A DNA stretch of 8,299 nt from Planctomycetia bacterium (GCA_009936695.1 JAACEA010000389.1:1-8299), one strand, 5' to 3'; positions 1 through 7,617 are shown, counted from the stretch's first letter. The notes: a model not told the origin generated them from the letters alone. Numbers and translations are program-made.

Positions 1-2
1 CC

Positions 3-194
3 GACGTCCCGGACTGCAACAAGGCGGACTTCAACGGCGATGGCAAGGTCAGCGGTGCCGATCTCTCCTTCATCCTCAGCTACTGGGGGCCGTGCGGGAC
101 GGTGTGTGCCACGGATCTGAACCAGGACGGCTTCACGGATTCGGCGGATCTGGGCCTGTTCCTCGGCTTCTGGGGACCATGCGTCGTTCCCTGA
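3..194 (+). CDS. C-terminal end of a GC-type dockerin-anchored protein (5' partial)
   Basis: The frame is open from the window edge to a TGA at 192-194 and leaves 63 residues. They contain two tandem dockerin-like calcium-binding repeats. Repeat 1 begins DFNGDGKVSGAD (residues 9-20) and repeat 2 begins DLNQDG (residues 38-43). Each keeps the D-x-N-x-D-G spacing and a downstream Asp (D20, D49), and each ends with W-G-P-C (28-31 and 57-60). Cys5 and Cys35 precede the repeats, so disulfides are possible. Such Cys-bearing dockerins are known at the C-termini of large secreted proteins in Phycisphaerae-type planctomycetes, where they are thought to act in surface attachment or sorting. The catalytic or structural part lies outside the window, so its function cannot be told. 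No obvious terminator follows. Confidence 0.85.
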   Translation, partial: DVPDCNKADFNGDGKVSGADLSFILSYWGPCGTVCATDLNQDGFTDSADLGLFLGFWGPCVVP

Positions 195-245
195 TCCCCC
201 CTCGAGCCCGCTCCTGCCCGATCCGGTGTTTGATTCGAGCCGTGC

Positions 246-275
246 TGTCACGGACCGACCTTGGCGTGCTACGCT
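246..275 (+). promoter_or_regulatory. Weak sigma70-like promoter candidate for the kinase gene
   Basis: The 129-bp gap between the dockerin gene stop and the kinase ATG contains an extended -10-like element TGCTACGCT at 267-275. A poor -35-like TGTCAC lies at 246-251, 18 bp upstream. Initiation here would leave a leader of about 40 nt before the ATG at 324. The -35 match is weak and planctomycete promoters are poorly defined, so this is only a candidate. Nothing else was recognised in the gap. Confidence 0.2.
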
Positions 276-323
276 CGAGGCGGCGGGGTCGTGCCCTGTC
301 GCGAATCCCGGAACGCCGACCCC

Positions 324-3146
324 ATGAGTACCGACGAACGCGTCGCCGACATCCTCGCGAAGATCCGGGAGGAGCCGGACCGTCCTGCCGCGGACGTCGC
401 CGTCCGGTTGTGCGGTGACGACCAGAAGCTGCTCGCCGACGTGCTCGCGGCGTTGGATTCGTTGACCAGCGAGGCCGCGGCGACCGTCGAACTCGATCTC
501 GACCGGACGGTGGAACAGACCGCCGCCGCCACGCCGTTCTCCGACGTGCCTCCGCTTCCGGGTCGACGACCCTCTGGAGAAGCCGGCGGCTCCCGTCCCC
601 GAACGAAGGGTGGCGGGCGATTTCGTCGACCCGATCGAGTGGGCGTGTTCCAGATCGACGCGGAGATGCCGATCGGTCGCGGTGGCTTCGGCGAGGTCTG
701 GGAGGGAAGTCGAGCCGAGGGCGGCTTCCGACAACGGGTGGCGATCAAGATCCTCTCCCGCTCGACCAGCGACGAAACCGTCGTCAAGCGCTTCGAACTC
801 GAACGCCAGGTTCTGGCCTCGCTCGATCATCCGGACATCGCCCGACTGATCGACGGTGGAACGCTGGATGATGATCGCCCCTGGCTCGCGATGGAGTTCG
901 TGGAAGGCACGACGATCACCGCCTTCTGCGACCGCGAGCGCCTCTCGATCGAGGAGCGAATCCGTCTCGCGATGCGGGTCGCGATGGCGGTGCAACACGC
1001 CCACGAGAATCTCGTCGTGCATCGCGACATCAAGCCCGACAACGTGATGGTCACTCCCAACGGCGACCCGAAACTGCTCGACTTCGGCATCGCGAAGATC
1101 GTCAATCCCGATCTCGGCGGGCTCGGCAGTCGCGTGACGCAGGCCGGCGAGGGCGTCCTCACCCCCGACTACGCCGCACCCGAACAGTTCACCGGGGAAT
1201 CGATCGGCACCCGGGCCGACGTCTATTCGCTCGGGGTCCTCCTCTACGAACTCCTCACCGGGCGGCTCCCCTTCGCGGACGTCGACCGCGGGTACGTGAA
1301 CATCCGCGACGCCAAGCTCGAGACCGAGCCGCTCCGCCCGAGCGAAGCGGTCTCGACCGCGTCGATCGACGCGGAAGCCGCGAAGCGGATCTCGACCAGC
1401 CGAAACAGTGGAATCGACCGGATCCGACGTCGCCTCGACGGCGACATCGACGTGATCATCCTGAAGGCGCTGCGACGGGAACCCTCCCGCCGCTACGGCT
1501 CGCCGCGGGAGTTCGTCGAGGACCTTCAACGCCACCTCGAAGGCCTGCCGGTCGAGGCACGCCCCGAATCGATCGCCTACGTCACGACACGATTCCTCGC
1601 GCGACATCGAGCAGGCTTCGCGGTCTCCGTCGCCTGCCTGCTCGCGATCGCCTTCGCATCGCTCGCGGCGGTCGCGGTGTTGACGGCCCAGGCGTCGGAA
1701 CAGCAGCTCGAGATCACCTCCGCACGGGCCGAAGCCGAGACCGCCCGGGCCGAAGCGGCCGAGCAGGTTCGAGCGGCGCTCGCGGATCTCGAGATCGAAG
1801 CGGCCGCATCGGGCACCGAGAGCCTGATCCGGTCGCTGCAGGAGGCGAACCAGCTCGACACCGCCAGTTCGCTCGGAGCCCTGATGCTCGATCGGCTCGA
1901 ACGCGTGAGCCGCGCGGTGCCCGACGACGCCACGATCCAGGCCCGCAAACTGGCGCTCGAACTCCAACAGGCGCGGATCCAGTGGCAGCGCCGGAATCCC
2001 TCCCTCGGCGATTCCAACGCCGCCGCGTCGATTCGCTCGAACATCGCCGAAGAACTCGAAGCGGCCCGCAACGAGCATCCGGATTCGGTCGACCTGCTTC
2101 TGGTCGCGGCCCAACTCGCGATGGAGGAGGCCGATGCGACCCCCCGCGCCGACCGCCTGCCGTATCTGGAGAAGGCGATCCAACTCTTCACCGAGGCCCA
2201 GGAGATCTCCGGACAGGACTTCGGACGCCAGCTCGCGATGCTGGGTACCGATCGCGCCGACCTGCGCTTCCTGGCGGACGACCTCGAAGGGGCGATCGCG
2301 GAGTACGAGAAGTCACACGCCTTCCATGCCCGACGCGGCGAGGACGCGGATCGTGACCTCGCGATCCTCGAAGTCCGGATGGCGGACGGGCACAAGCGAC
2401 TCGGCGACGTCGCCACCGCCCGCACCCTGATGGAACGATCACTGGTGCGTCGTGAACGACTCGCGGATCGCGCCGCGAGAATCGAATCGAACCGAGCCCG
2501 GCGGGATCTCGCGAAGATCCATCTCTACCTGCAGGAACTGCTCGAGGTCGATGCGCCCGCCACCGCCCGTCGACACCTCCAACAGCATCTCGAGCTCACT
2601 CAGCAGGTCGCGTGGCTCGATCCGATCGATCGCCGCGGCGGCGTGTCGGACGTGATGAAGGCGATGTCGATCGCCTCCCGCCTGATCCGCTTCGATGGCG
2701 GAGACACCACCGCGTTCGCCGAAACGGTCCGCCGATTCCGCGACTCGATCATCGAGCCCCGACTGCGGACGCTGCCGGACGCCGACGCCCGACGTCTCGC
2801 CATTCGCGCGGATCGGTATCTCGCGGAGGTCGCGATCGCGGCGGTCGCGAGCGGTGCGGATCCCGACGAGGCCGGATCCGCCGCGTCGGACATCCGCGAT
2901 CGCCTCGATCGATCGGTCGAGATCGGTCGCGCCCTGCTCGAACTGGAGACACGCGATTCGGAGGTCACCGCGGAAGTCGGGCTCTGCCTCGCCTACCGCG
3001 CGAGCATCACCGGCGTGGATGACCCGGCCGCGGGCCGTGATCTCGCCGAGGCTTCGCGGCTGCTCGAGTTGTCGTTGGAGCAGGGCTCGGGCGGGCCGCT
3101 TCAGGCGAAGCTGAGCCGTCAGCTCGACTCGCTCGCGGCTTCCTGA
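324..3146 (+). CDS. Transmembrane serine/threonine protein kinase with TPR-like C-terminal half
   Basis: This 940-residue Hanks-type (PknB-like) kinase should phosphorylate Ser/Thr on proteins. Residues 1-100 form a helical, then Pro/Arg-rich leader with no recognised domain. The kinase domain (about 108-405) is complete: glycine loop GRGGFGEV (118-125), VAIK lysine K142, likely alpha-C glutamate E160, HRDIKPDN (233-240) with catalytic D235, DFG 253-255, APE 285-287. A hydrophobic segment at about 430-455 after RHR looks like a single membrane span. A likely coiled coil (457-500) and helical TPR-like repeats (roughly 610-760) follow. Kinase inside and repeats outside the membrane is the expected topology. 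This layout is common in Planctomycetes and Acidobacteria. I chose the ATG at 324 because an upstream in-frame start (261) adds an unstructured leader; only a weak GGA precedes either. The gene stands alone on this strand. Its target and signal are unknown. Confidence 0.95.
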   Translation: MSTDERVADILAKIREEPDRPAADVAVRLCGDDQKLLADVLAALDSLTSEAAATVELDLDRTVEQTAAATPFSDVPPLPGRRPSGEAGGSRPRTKGGGRFRRPDRVGVFQIDAEMPIGRGGFGEVWEGSRAEGGFRQRVAIKILSRSTSDETVVKRFELERQVLASLDHPDIARLIDGGTLDDDRPWLAMEFVEGTTITAFCDRERLSIEERIRLAMRVAMAVQHAHENLVVHRDIKPDNVMVTPNGDPKLLDFGIAKIVNPDLGGLGSRVTQAGEGVLTPDYAAPEQFTGESIGTRADVYSLGVLLYELLTGRLPFADVDRGYVNIRDAKLETEPLRPSEAVSTASIDAEAAKRISTSRNSGIDRIRRRLDGDIDVIILKALRREPSRRYGSPREFVEDLQRHLEGLPVEARPESIAYVTTRFLARHRAGFAVSVACLLAIAFASLAAVAVLTAQASEQQLEITSARAEAETARAEAAEQVRAALADLEIEAAASGTESLIRSLQEANQLDTASSLGALMLDRLERVSRAVPDDATIQARKLALELQQARIQWQRRNPSLGDSNAAASIRSNIAEELEAARNEHPDSVDLLLVAAQLAMEEADATPRADRLPYLEKAIQLFTEAQEISGQDFGRQLAMLGTDRADLRFLADDLEGAIAEYEKSHAFHARRGEDADRDLAILEVRMADGHKRLGDVATARTLMERSLVRRERLADRAARIESNRARRDLAKIHLYLQELLEVDAPATARRHLQQHLELTQQVAWLDPIDRRGGVSDVMKAMSIASRLIRFDGGDTTAFAETVRRFRDSIIEPRLRTLPDADARRLAIRADRYLAEVAIAAVASGADPDEAGSAASDIRDRLDRSVEIGRALLELETRDSEVTAEVGLCLAYRASITGVDDPAAGRDLAEASRLLELSLEQGSGGPLQAKLSRQLDSLAAS
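3119..3146. other. 28-bp tail-to-tail overlap of two convergent genes
   Basis: The plus-strand kinase stop (TGA, 3144-3146) lies inside the minus-strand VTT gene, and the VTT stop (TGA on minus, 3119-3121) lies inside the kinase gene. The 28 bp therefore encode the kinase C-terminus (QLDSLAAS) and the VTT C-terminus (AQEAASESS) on opposite strands. There is no room for a terminator between them, so each transcript must run antisense into the other gene. Confidence 0.85.
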
Positions 3147-3811
3147 GCGTCGAGCGCCCGACGAAGCGCCCGCTTTCCGATCGATCCGATCACCACCACC
3201 GCGATCAGGAGCACCACGATGCCGGCGAGGGTCACCGTCCAGCCTCGTTCGCGAACGACCGCGGCGAGATCCCGTGAGCCGTCCGCCGCCGCGCCGGCCG
3301 CGAAGACCGCGGCGAGAATCGTCCGGGGCGCCATGCCGAGCATCGTGCCCACCAGATAGGGGATCACCGGGGTTCGGGCCCCGCCCAGTGCGAGATTGGA
3401 GAGGGCGAACGGGCTGTTCGGACTCAATCGAAGCAGACCGACGATGTAGGTGGACCGAATCGCTCCAGCACCGAGGATCGCGTCCCGGACGGCGGCGACC
3501 ACGGGACGCGCATCGATGATCGCCTCGACGCGTTCGCCGGAGACCAGCCTCGCCAGACCGAATCCGAGCATCGCCCCGGTGGTGATTCCGAGGATCGCTC
3601 CGAAGGAGCCTCCGGTCGCACCGAACGCCCACCCGGCGAGGATCGCCTGGGCGTAGGTCGGCAGCACCCCCAACCCCGAGGTCACCGCGAAGAAGCTCGC
3701 GAAGATCGTGATCGCGGCGATGGAACCGAAGTCGGTCTCCAGGGTCCGGAGCAGATCCGACGCGTCACCGAGTTTCGCCAGCAGGAGGAATCCGGCGAGG
3801 GCGGGAAGCAC
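3119..3811 (-). CDS. TVP38/TMEM64-family (VTT domain, DedA superfamily) membrane protein
   Basis: This is a multi-pass inner-membrane protein of the SNARE-associated/VTT (DedA-like) family, whose members are linked to lipid scrambling or transport and envelope homeostasis. The diagnostic core is visible: a Gly-rich re-entrant-type stretch (AGWAFGATGGSFGAILG), an Ala/Gly-rich helix ending in GLARLVSGERV, then LLRLSPNSPFALSN, a hallmark of the TVP38 branch, and GTMLGMAPRT. A C-terminal membrane helix (TLAGIVVLLIAVVVIGSIG) ends in a basic tail. From the GTG at 3811 it has 230 residues, a usual family length, but this start cuts into the first membrane helix. The frame is open upstream without ATG, GTG or TTG as far as the lipoprotein gene, so the true N-terminus may be longer, for example from an ATC at 3934 or 3943. 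It is the last gene of the minus-strand block, and its end overlaps the kinase end by 28 bp. Confidence 0.85.
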   Translation of the reverse strand: MLPALAGFLLLAKLGDASDLLRTLETDFGSIAAITIFASFFAVTSGLGVLPTYAQAILAGWAFGATGGSFGAILGITTGAMLGFGLARLVSGERVEAIIDARPVVAAVRDAILGAGAIRSTYIVGLLRLSPNSPFALSNLALGGARTPVIPYLVGTMLGMAPRTILAAVFAAGAAADGSRDLAAVVRERGWTVTLAGIVVLLIAVVVIGSIGKRALRRALDAQEAASESS

Positions 3812-3953
3812 CGTCCAGCATGCGGCGAGCGCTCCGAGGCCACGGAGGCTTCGTTTCTCGTCCGCATCGAGTGGCCGTACCGCCGGCGCGGATCGATCCG
3901 GCGACGCGTCCGAGGGTTGGTTCGAGGAAGTGATGCGGCGGATCCCGGGCGGT

Positions 3954-4472
3954 TCAGTCGTCGATGACGTTGAGGTCGACCGCCGGCGGCGACTCGAGCT
4001 CGACGACGTCGGGCTCGGGATCGACGACCTCGACTTCGACCTCGACGGTCTCTTCGACGTCCAGGCCTTCCACGCCGAGAATCGAACGCATGTCCGCGAA
4101 GTAGCGATCGGCTTCACGCCAGAGATGGGCGGGCACCTTGATCTGGCGGGCGGAGAAACCGATCGTCGGAGGATCGGTGTGCAGGAAGGCGATCTCGAAC
4201 TTCCATCGCTCCTCCTGTCGCTCGGGGTCGTTGCCCACCCGGACGAGATCCCGACGAAGGAACCGGTGGATCTCGATGCGCCCGGCGGGACGGTCGGTCC
4301 AGACCTCGTTCTCGAACACGAACCAGTCGTCGTACTCGGGGTTGTTCGCCACGGTCACCATCGCGTTCCAGACCTCGGGATCGCTGTAGCCGGGAAACGT
4401 CGCGGTACGGCTCCCGCATCCGACGAGCGTCAGAGCGGCGAAGAGCAACGGAAGAAGGCGGAGTGAGTGCAT
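3954..4472 (-). CDS. Small predicted lipoprotein of unknown function with acidic tail
   Basis: The 172-residue product starts with a lipoprotein signal peptide: MHSLRL, a hydrophobic core, and a lipobox LVGC with the acylated cysteine at residue 19. The mature part is Trp-, Asp- and Arg-rich (for example NPEYDDWFVFENEVW and RFLRRDLVRVG) and probably a compact folded domain that I do not recognise. The last 35 residues are a Glu/Asp/Val/Pro-rich, probably disordered tail. An in-frame ATG at 4523 overlaps the acylphosphatase stop as ATGA and would add 17 residues to the signal n-region. I prefer 4472 because it gives a standard signal peptide and has an AAGGA sequence a little upstream; the ATGA overlap is a real argument for 4523. 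Its place in the block suggests co-expression with the VTT membrane protein. Confidence 0.8.
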   Translation of the reverse strand: MHSLRLLPLLFAALTLVGCGSRTATFPGYSDPEVWNAMVTVANNPEYDDWFVFENEVWTDRPAGRIEIHRFLRRDLVRVGNDPERQEERWKFEIAFLHTDPPTIGFSARQIKVPAHLWREADRYFADMRSILGVEGLDVEETVEVEVEVVDPEPDVVELESPPAVDLNVIDD

Positions 4473-4519
4473 GTCGACAAGGATCCTTCGAGGGCCGGGA
4501 AGATTGGCCCTGAACGTCC

Positions 4520-4843
4520 TCATCGGTCCGGAAGCGGGTTGAACTTGACGCGGAAGCCTTCGAGAGGGCTCGAAGCACCCCCCTTCGAGGCCTCGGGAAG
4601 GACGATTTTCCGATGCACGGCCTCGAGATCCGGTCCCCGGCGATGCTGGATGACCTCGATCAGGGCATCGAGGTCGCCGGAAACGCCCTCGACGAGCATG
4701 CAGACCGACCCATCAGCCTCGTTCCGTACCCAGCCCGCCACCGGCCGACCGGCGGCGACCTCGGACACCATCGCCCGGAATCCCACGCCCTGGACGCGGC
4801 CGATGAAGGTCACCCGCTCCCGCCGCCGGGGCGGATGGCTCAC
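4520..4843 (-). CDS. acyP: Acylphosphatase
   Basis: This 107-residue protein has the acylphosphatase signature: GRVQGVGFR (15-23), with the phosphate-cradle loop and catalytic Arg23, and GWVRNEADGSV (37-47), with catalytic Asn41. The family hydrolyses carboxyl-phosphate bonds in acyl phosphates (acetyl-phosphate, 1,3-bisphosphoglycerate) to acid and phosphate in the cytoplasm. It is slightly longer than the usual 90-95 residues because of an Arg-rich N-terminus and a short Gly/Ser insertion (SKGGASSP) near the last strand. The start is GTG: the sequence GTGA at 4843-4840 is both this start and the stop of yebC, and a GAGG motif lies 5 nt before it. This arrangement indicates translational coupling to yebC. 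Its own stop overlaps an ATG of the next gene as ATGA. Function is clear by family; the in vivo substrate is not. Confidence 0.92.
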   Translation of the reverse strand: MSHPPRRRERVTFIGRVQGVGFRAMVSEVAAGRPVAGWVRNEADGSVCMLVEGVSGDLDALIEVIQHRRGPDLEAVHRKIVLPEASKGGASSPLEGFRVKFNPLPDR

Positions 4844-5577
4844 TCGTACGCCTCGTCCGGGATCTCGGCGTTGTGATGCACCTGCTGGACGTCGTCCTGG
4901 TCCTCGAGCGTGTCGATCAGCCGGAGAAACTTCTTCGCCGCCGACACGTCGAGCTTGACGGTGGTGCCCGGCGTGTAGGTCAGCTCGGCCTGCTCGATCT
5001 CGAATCCGGCCGCGACGAGCGCGTCCTTCACCCCGATGAAATCCGTGGGCTCGGTCGACACGGTCATCAGTCCGTCCTCGGTCGCGACGTCCTTCGCACC
5101 GGCCTCCAGGGCCGCTTCGATGACCTCGTCCTCGTCCGCCTTCGACGCGTCGAGATGGATGACCCCTTCGTGGGTGAATCCGAAGGCGACCGAATTCTGC
5201 GTGCCGAGATTCCCGCCGCCCTTGTCGAAGATCGACCGGATCTCCGGAGCCGTCTTGTTCGCATTGCTCTGGAGGCAGTCCGCGAGAATCGCGACGCCTC
5301 CGGGTCCGTAGCCCTCGTATCGCGCGGGCTCGTAGGTCTCCCCTTCGATCTCGCCGGTGCCCTTCTTGATCGCCTTCTCGATCGTGTCCTTGGGCATGTT
5401 CACGGCCTTGGCGTCATCAATCGCGTACCGAAGGGTCGTGTTGAACTTCGGATCGCCGCCACCATCACGGGCGGCGACGATGATCGCGCGACTGCAGTTG
5501 CTCCACTGCTTGCTCCGCTTGGAGTCGACCCGGGCCTTGCGATGCTTGATGTTGGCCCATTTGCTGTGACCGGCCAT
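4840..5577 (-). CDS. yebC: YebC/PmpR/TACO1-family protein
   Basis: The 245-residue protein matches the family along its whole length. It has the N-terminal MAGHSKWANIKHRKA, AARDGGGDP, NMPKDTIEKAIKKGTGE, RYEGYGPGGVA, the GGNLGTQNSVAF segment, and the C-terminal TLEDQDDVQQVHHNAEIPDEA. Members were described as DNA-binding regulators (PmpR type); bacterial and mitochondrial (TACO1) members are now linked to helping ribosomes through difficult, Pro-rich stretches. I chose the ATG at 5577 because the family invariably begins MAGHSKW; an in-frame ATG at 5646 would add 23 atypical residues. No strong ribosome binding site precedes it. It is followed at once by acyP (GTGA overlap), an unusual partner, since yebC is often beside ruvC. 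Identification is secure; which role applies here is not. Confidence 0.97.
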   Translation of the reverse strand: MAGHSKWANIKHRKARVDSKRSKQWSNCSRAIIVAARDGGGDPKFNTTLRYAIDDAKAVNMPKDTIEKAIKKGTGEIEGETYEPARYEGYGPGGVAILADCLQSNANKTAPEIRSIFDKGGGNLGTQNSVAFGFTHEGVIHLDASKADEDEVIEAALEAGAKDVATEDGLMTVSTEPTDFIGVKDALVAAGFEIEQAELTYTPGTTVKLDVSAAKKFLRLIDTLEDQDDVQQVHHNAEIPDEAYE

Positions 5578-5622
5578 CTGTATGTTCCGTGAGGTGCTGT
5601 CGTGTGTGCGTGTCCGAGTCGC

Positions 5623-5635
5623 CGGGACGATCCCG
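5623..5635 (-). other. Short inverted repeat in the yebC leader
   Basis: CGGGA-CGA-TCCCG forms a 5-bp stem with a 3-nt loop, about 45 nt upstream of the yebC ATG. It has no following U-run and could be a leader structure or chance in GC-rich DNA. Confidence 0.2.
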
Positions 5636-5652
5636 CGCTCCGACATTGTGAT

Positions 5653-7617
5653 TCATTCCGAGGGGGCCTGCACGCCCCCTTCGGCTTCCGTCCAGGTGGG
5701 TGTCACCGGGGGGGAGCGATCCCCCGCGATCGCCGACAGTCGATCCTCGGCCGCCCGCTCCCACCGACCGTCGATTCGCTCGTGCATCGACCGGGGGTCG
5801 ACGAGCACCCGGCCCCAGACGTCACGCTGGAATCCGGCGAAGGCCGCCAGTCGGCGTGCGAGGGACTCGTTCCGAAGCGTCGCCTCCGTGATCCGGCTCC
5901 ACGCCGCGACGGCGTCGGTCTTTCGACCGGCCCGCCAGGACGCGTCGCCGAAGTGCAGGAGCACTTCCGCGGAAAGCGGCCGACCCGCGGCGGATCTCGC
6001 CCGCAGCGATCGGCCGACGAGGGCCAGGGCACCTTCAGGATTCGCGGCGTCGTTTCGGTCCTGCAGATATCGGCACCATCCCAGGGAGTCGAGAACACTC
6101 GGATTCCCGGCATCCAGTTCATAGGCACGATCGAGCAGAATCGCGGCACGCGCTCGATCCACCTCGTCTCCTTCGAGGAGTGCGAATCCGAGGTTGTTGA
6201 TCGTCGTGGCGTCGGCTTCGGAGTCGGCCGCCGCAGCCTCGAGGAGCGCGATCGCCAGTTGGGGACGATCGAGCAGCGATGCATCCCCGGAAACCGCCGA
6301 AAGCACCTCCCAGTCCGACGCCCCCACCTCGTAGATCGACGCCCAGTCGAGCCCGGCCTCCGTCCCTTCCTCGAGCATCTCGAAGACGAGTTCGGACGAT
6401 GCGCCCGCGACCATCGCGACCGCGATCGCGGTTCGAGGCAGCCCACCGCCGGATTCGGTCGCCGCATCGGGGGTTCGCAGTCCGAAACGCAGCAGCGTCG
6501 CGGCCTCACCCGGGGCGGCGTCGAAACGTGCGAGCCCCGCCACCCGCCAATCCCGATCGAGGAACGTGGCCGGCGCGGCGGGACGAAGGTCTTCAAGCAG
6601 TCGCCACCCCGAATCGTCATCCCGCGTGCCGACCGCCGCGACCGCCACCTCGACGTCGACCGGCGTGTTCGTTGCGCGATACCAGCCCACCACGCGGTCG
6701 ACGATCGGCCGTCCTTGCGACTCGGGAAGCATCGCCGCCACCGCCGCGAGCCGCCGCCGTTGCCGCGGTGCGAGGGCGGCGGGGTCGAGCCTTGCAACGT
6801 CGGACTGCAGCCGATCGATCGCCGACTCGTCCTCCATGCGGATCGCCCGCTCCAACTCGTCGACGTCCCGCGAGACGGTGATCGGACGGTGCCCCAGTCG
6901 GATGCCGGCGAGGCGATCACGTTCCGCATCGTCTTCGGGACGGTCCGCGAGAAGCAACTCGAGTCGGCGACGTGGGTGACCCGACAACGCCCCCGCCGCC
7001 TCGAGCCGGAGCGATGCCTCGAGTCCGGCTCGATTCGCGTCGGACTGTCGCAAGGCGAAGACCGCATCCTGAAGCACGGGGTCCGCCGGATGGCGATCGA
7101 GAAGCGATTCGAGTCGACGACGGCCATTGGCGACGCGACCGGTCGCCTGCCACACGCCGAACAGTCTCACCAGAACCTCCTCCCGAGCCTCCGGATTCTC
7201 GAGCATGCCGTCCAGCAGCCGCGCCGCCGTCGAGAGATCACCCGACGCGATCGCCCGATCGGCCTCGACCAACGGACGGAACGCGGGCTCCTCCGCCACC
7301 CTCGAGACCACCACGCCGATTTCGGAATCCGCGTCGAGTTCACCTTCGAGGCGGCGGACGGAGCGAGCGAGTCCGATCCTCGTCGACCACCGGCGATCAC
7401 CAAGTCGGATCGCCCGGGCGAAAGCGCTCGCCGCATCGAGCTCCCGACCGCGGAACCGACCCGCCGCCTCGCCCAACGCGGCCCAGCCTTCCGCGGCGCC
7501 GGGCGAAGTGACGACGAGACTCCTCGCGGCGGCGAGCGCCAGCTCGGGTTCGCCCGCGACCAGCAGCCCGTCGATCCGCGCCGACTCCACCAACGCGTCG
7601 AACGGTGCATCGGCCAC
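5653..7617 (-). CDS. TPR-repeat protein, N-terminus missing at the contig junction
   Basis: About 654 residues of an Ala/Arg/Asp-rich, all-helical repeat protein. The clearest repeats are at about 470-575: NNLGFALLEGDEVDRA, then NPSVLDSLGWCRYLQ, then VLLHFGDASWRAGRKTDAVAAWSRI. These follow the TPR pattern (aLGyall...A, NP.vlDSlGW, hlGda.w..Gr..eA...W) typical of large bacterial TPR scaffolds that often act in the envelope. Earlier segments (for example LVAGEPELALAAARSLV, residues about 19-35) are degenerate repeats of the same type. No signal peptide or membrane span is visible. The start is not natural: the GTG at 7617 has no ribosome binding site, the frame stays open only to a TGA at 7648-7650, and the first residues already sit inside a repeat. 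The gene is probably cut by the junction. Partners and function are unknown. It may be the first gene of the yebC transcript. Confidence 0.75.
   Translation of the reverse strand: MADAPFDALVESARIDGLLVAGEPELALAAARSLVVTSPGAAEGWAALGEAAGRFRGRELDAASAFARAIRLGDRRWSTRIGLARSVRRLEGELDADSEIGVVVSRVAEEPAFRPLVEADRAIASGDLSTAARLLDGMLENPEAREEVLVRLFGVWQATGRVANGRRRLESLLDRHPADPVLQDAVFALRQSDANRAGLEASLRLEAAGALSGHPRRRLELLLADRPEDDAERDRLAGIRLGHRPITVSRDVDELERAIRMEDESAIDRLQSDVARLDPAALAPRQRRRLAAVAAMLPESQGRPIVDRVVGWYRATNTPVDVEVAVAAVGTRDDDSGWRLLEDLRPAAPATFLDRDWRVAGLARFDAAPGEAATLLRFGLRTPDAATESGGGLPRTAIAVAMVAGASSELVFEMLEEGTEAGLDWASIYEVGASDWEVLSAVSGDASLLDRPQLAIALLEAAAADSEADATTINNLGFALLEGDEVDRARAAILLDRAYELDAGNPSVLDSLGWCRYLQDRNDAANPEGALALVGRSLRARSAAGRPLSAEVLLHFGDASWRAGRKTDAVAAWSRITEATLRNESLARRLAAFAGFQRDVWGRVLVDPRSMHERIDGRWERAAEDRLSAIAGDRSPPVTPTWTEAEGGVQAPSE
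5661..5680 (-). terminator. GC-rich hairpin at the end of the TPR gene (terminator-like, no U-tract)
   Basis: AGGGGGC and GCCCCCT form a perfect 7-bp stem around a 6-nt loop. It overlaps the last codons of the TPR gene, 84 nt before the yebC ATG. In the direction of transcription it is followed by CGGAATGAATC, not a U-run, so it is not a classical intrinsic terminator. It may pause or attenuate transcription, or mark a transcript 3' end, between the two minus-strand genes. Confidence 0.35.

Noticed and set aside
1577..2425. A minus-strand open frame opposite the middle of the kinase gene
   Set aside because: The Ser/Ala/Arg-only composition is typical of antisense reading of an Ala/Glu-rich coding sequence.
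2439..3632. A minus-strand open frame of nearly 400 codons across the kinase and VTT ends
   Set aside because: The product is low-complexity Arg/Gly-rich and lies over two recognisable genes in other frames.
3708..4466. A plus-strand open frame opposite the lipoprotein and VTT genes, with Asp/Leu-rich stretches
   Set aside because: The apparent acidic repeats mirror the low-complexity DNA. The opposite strand has a signal peptide, lipobox and VTT core, which are far better evidence.
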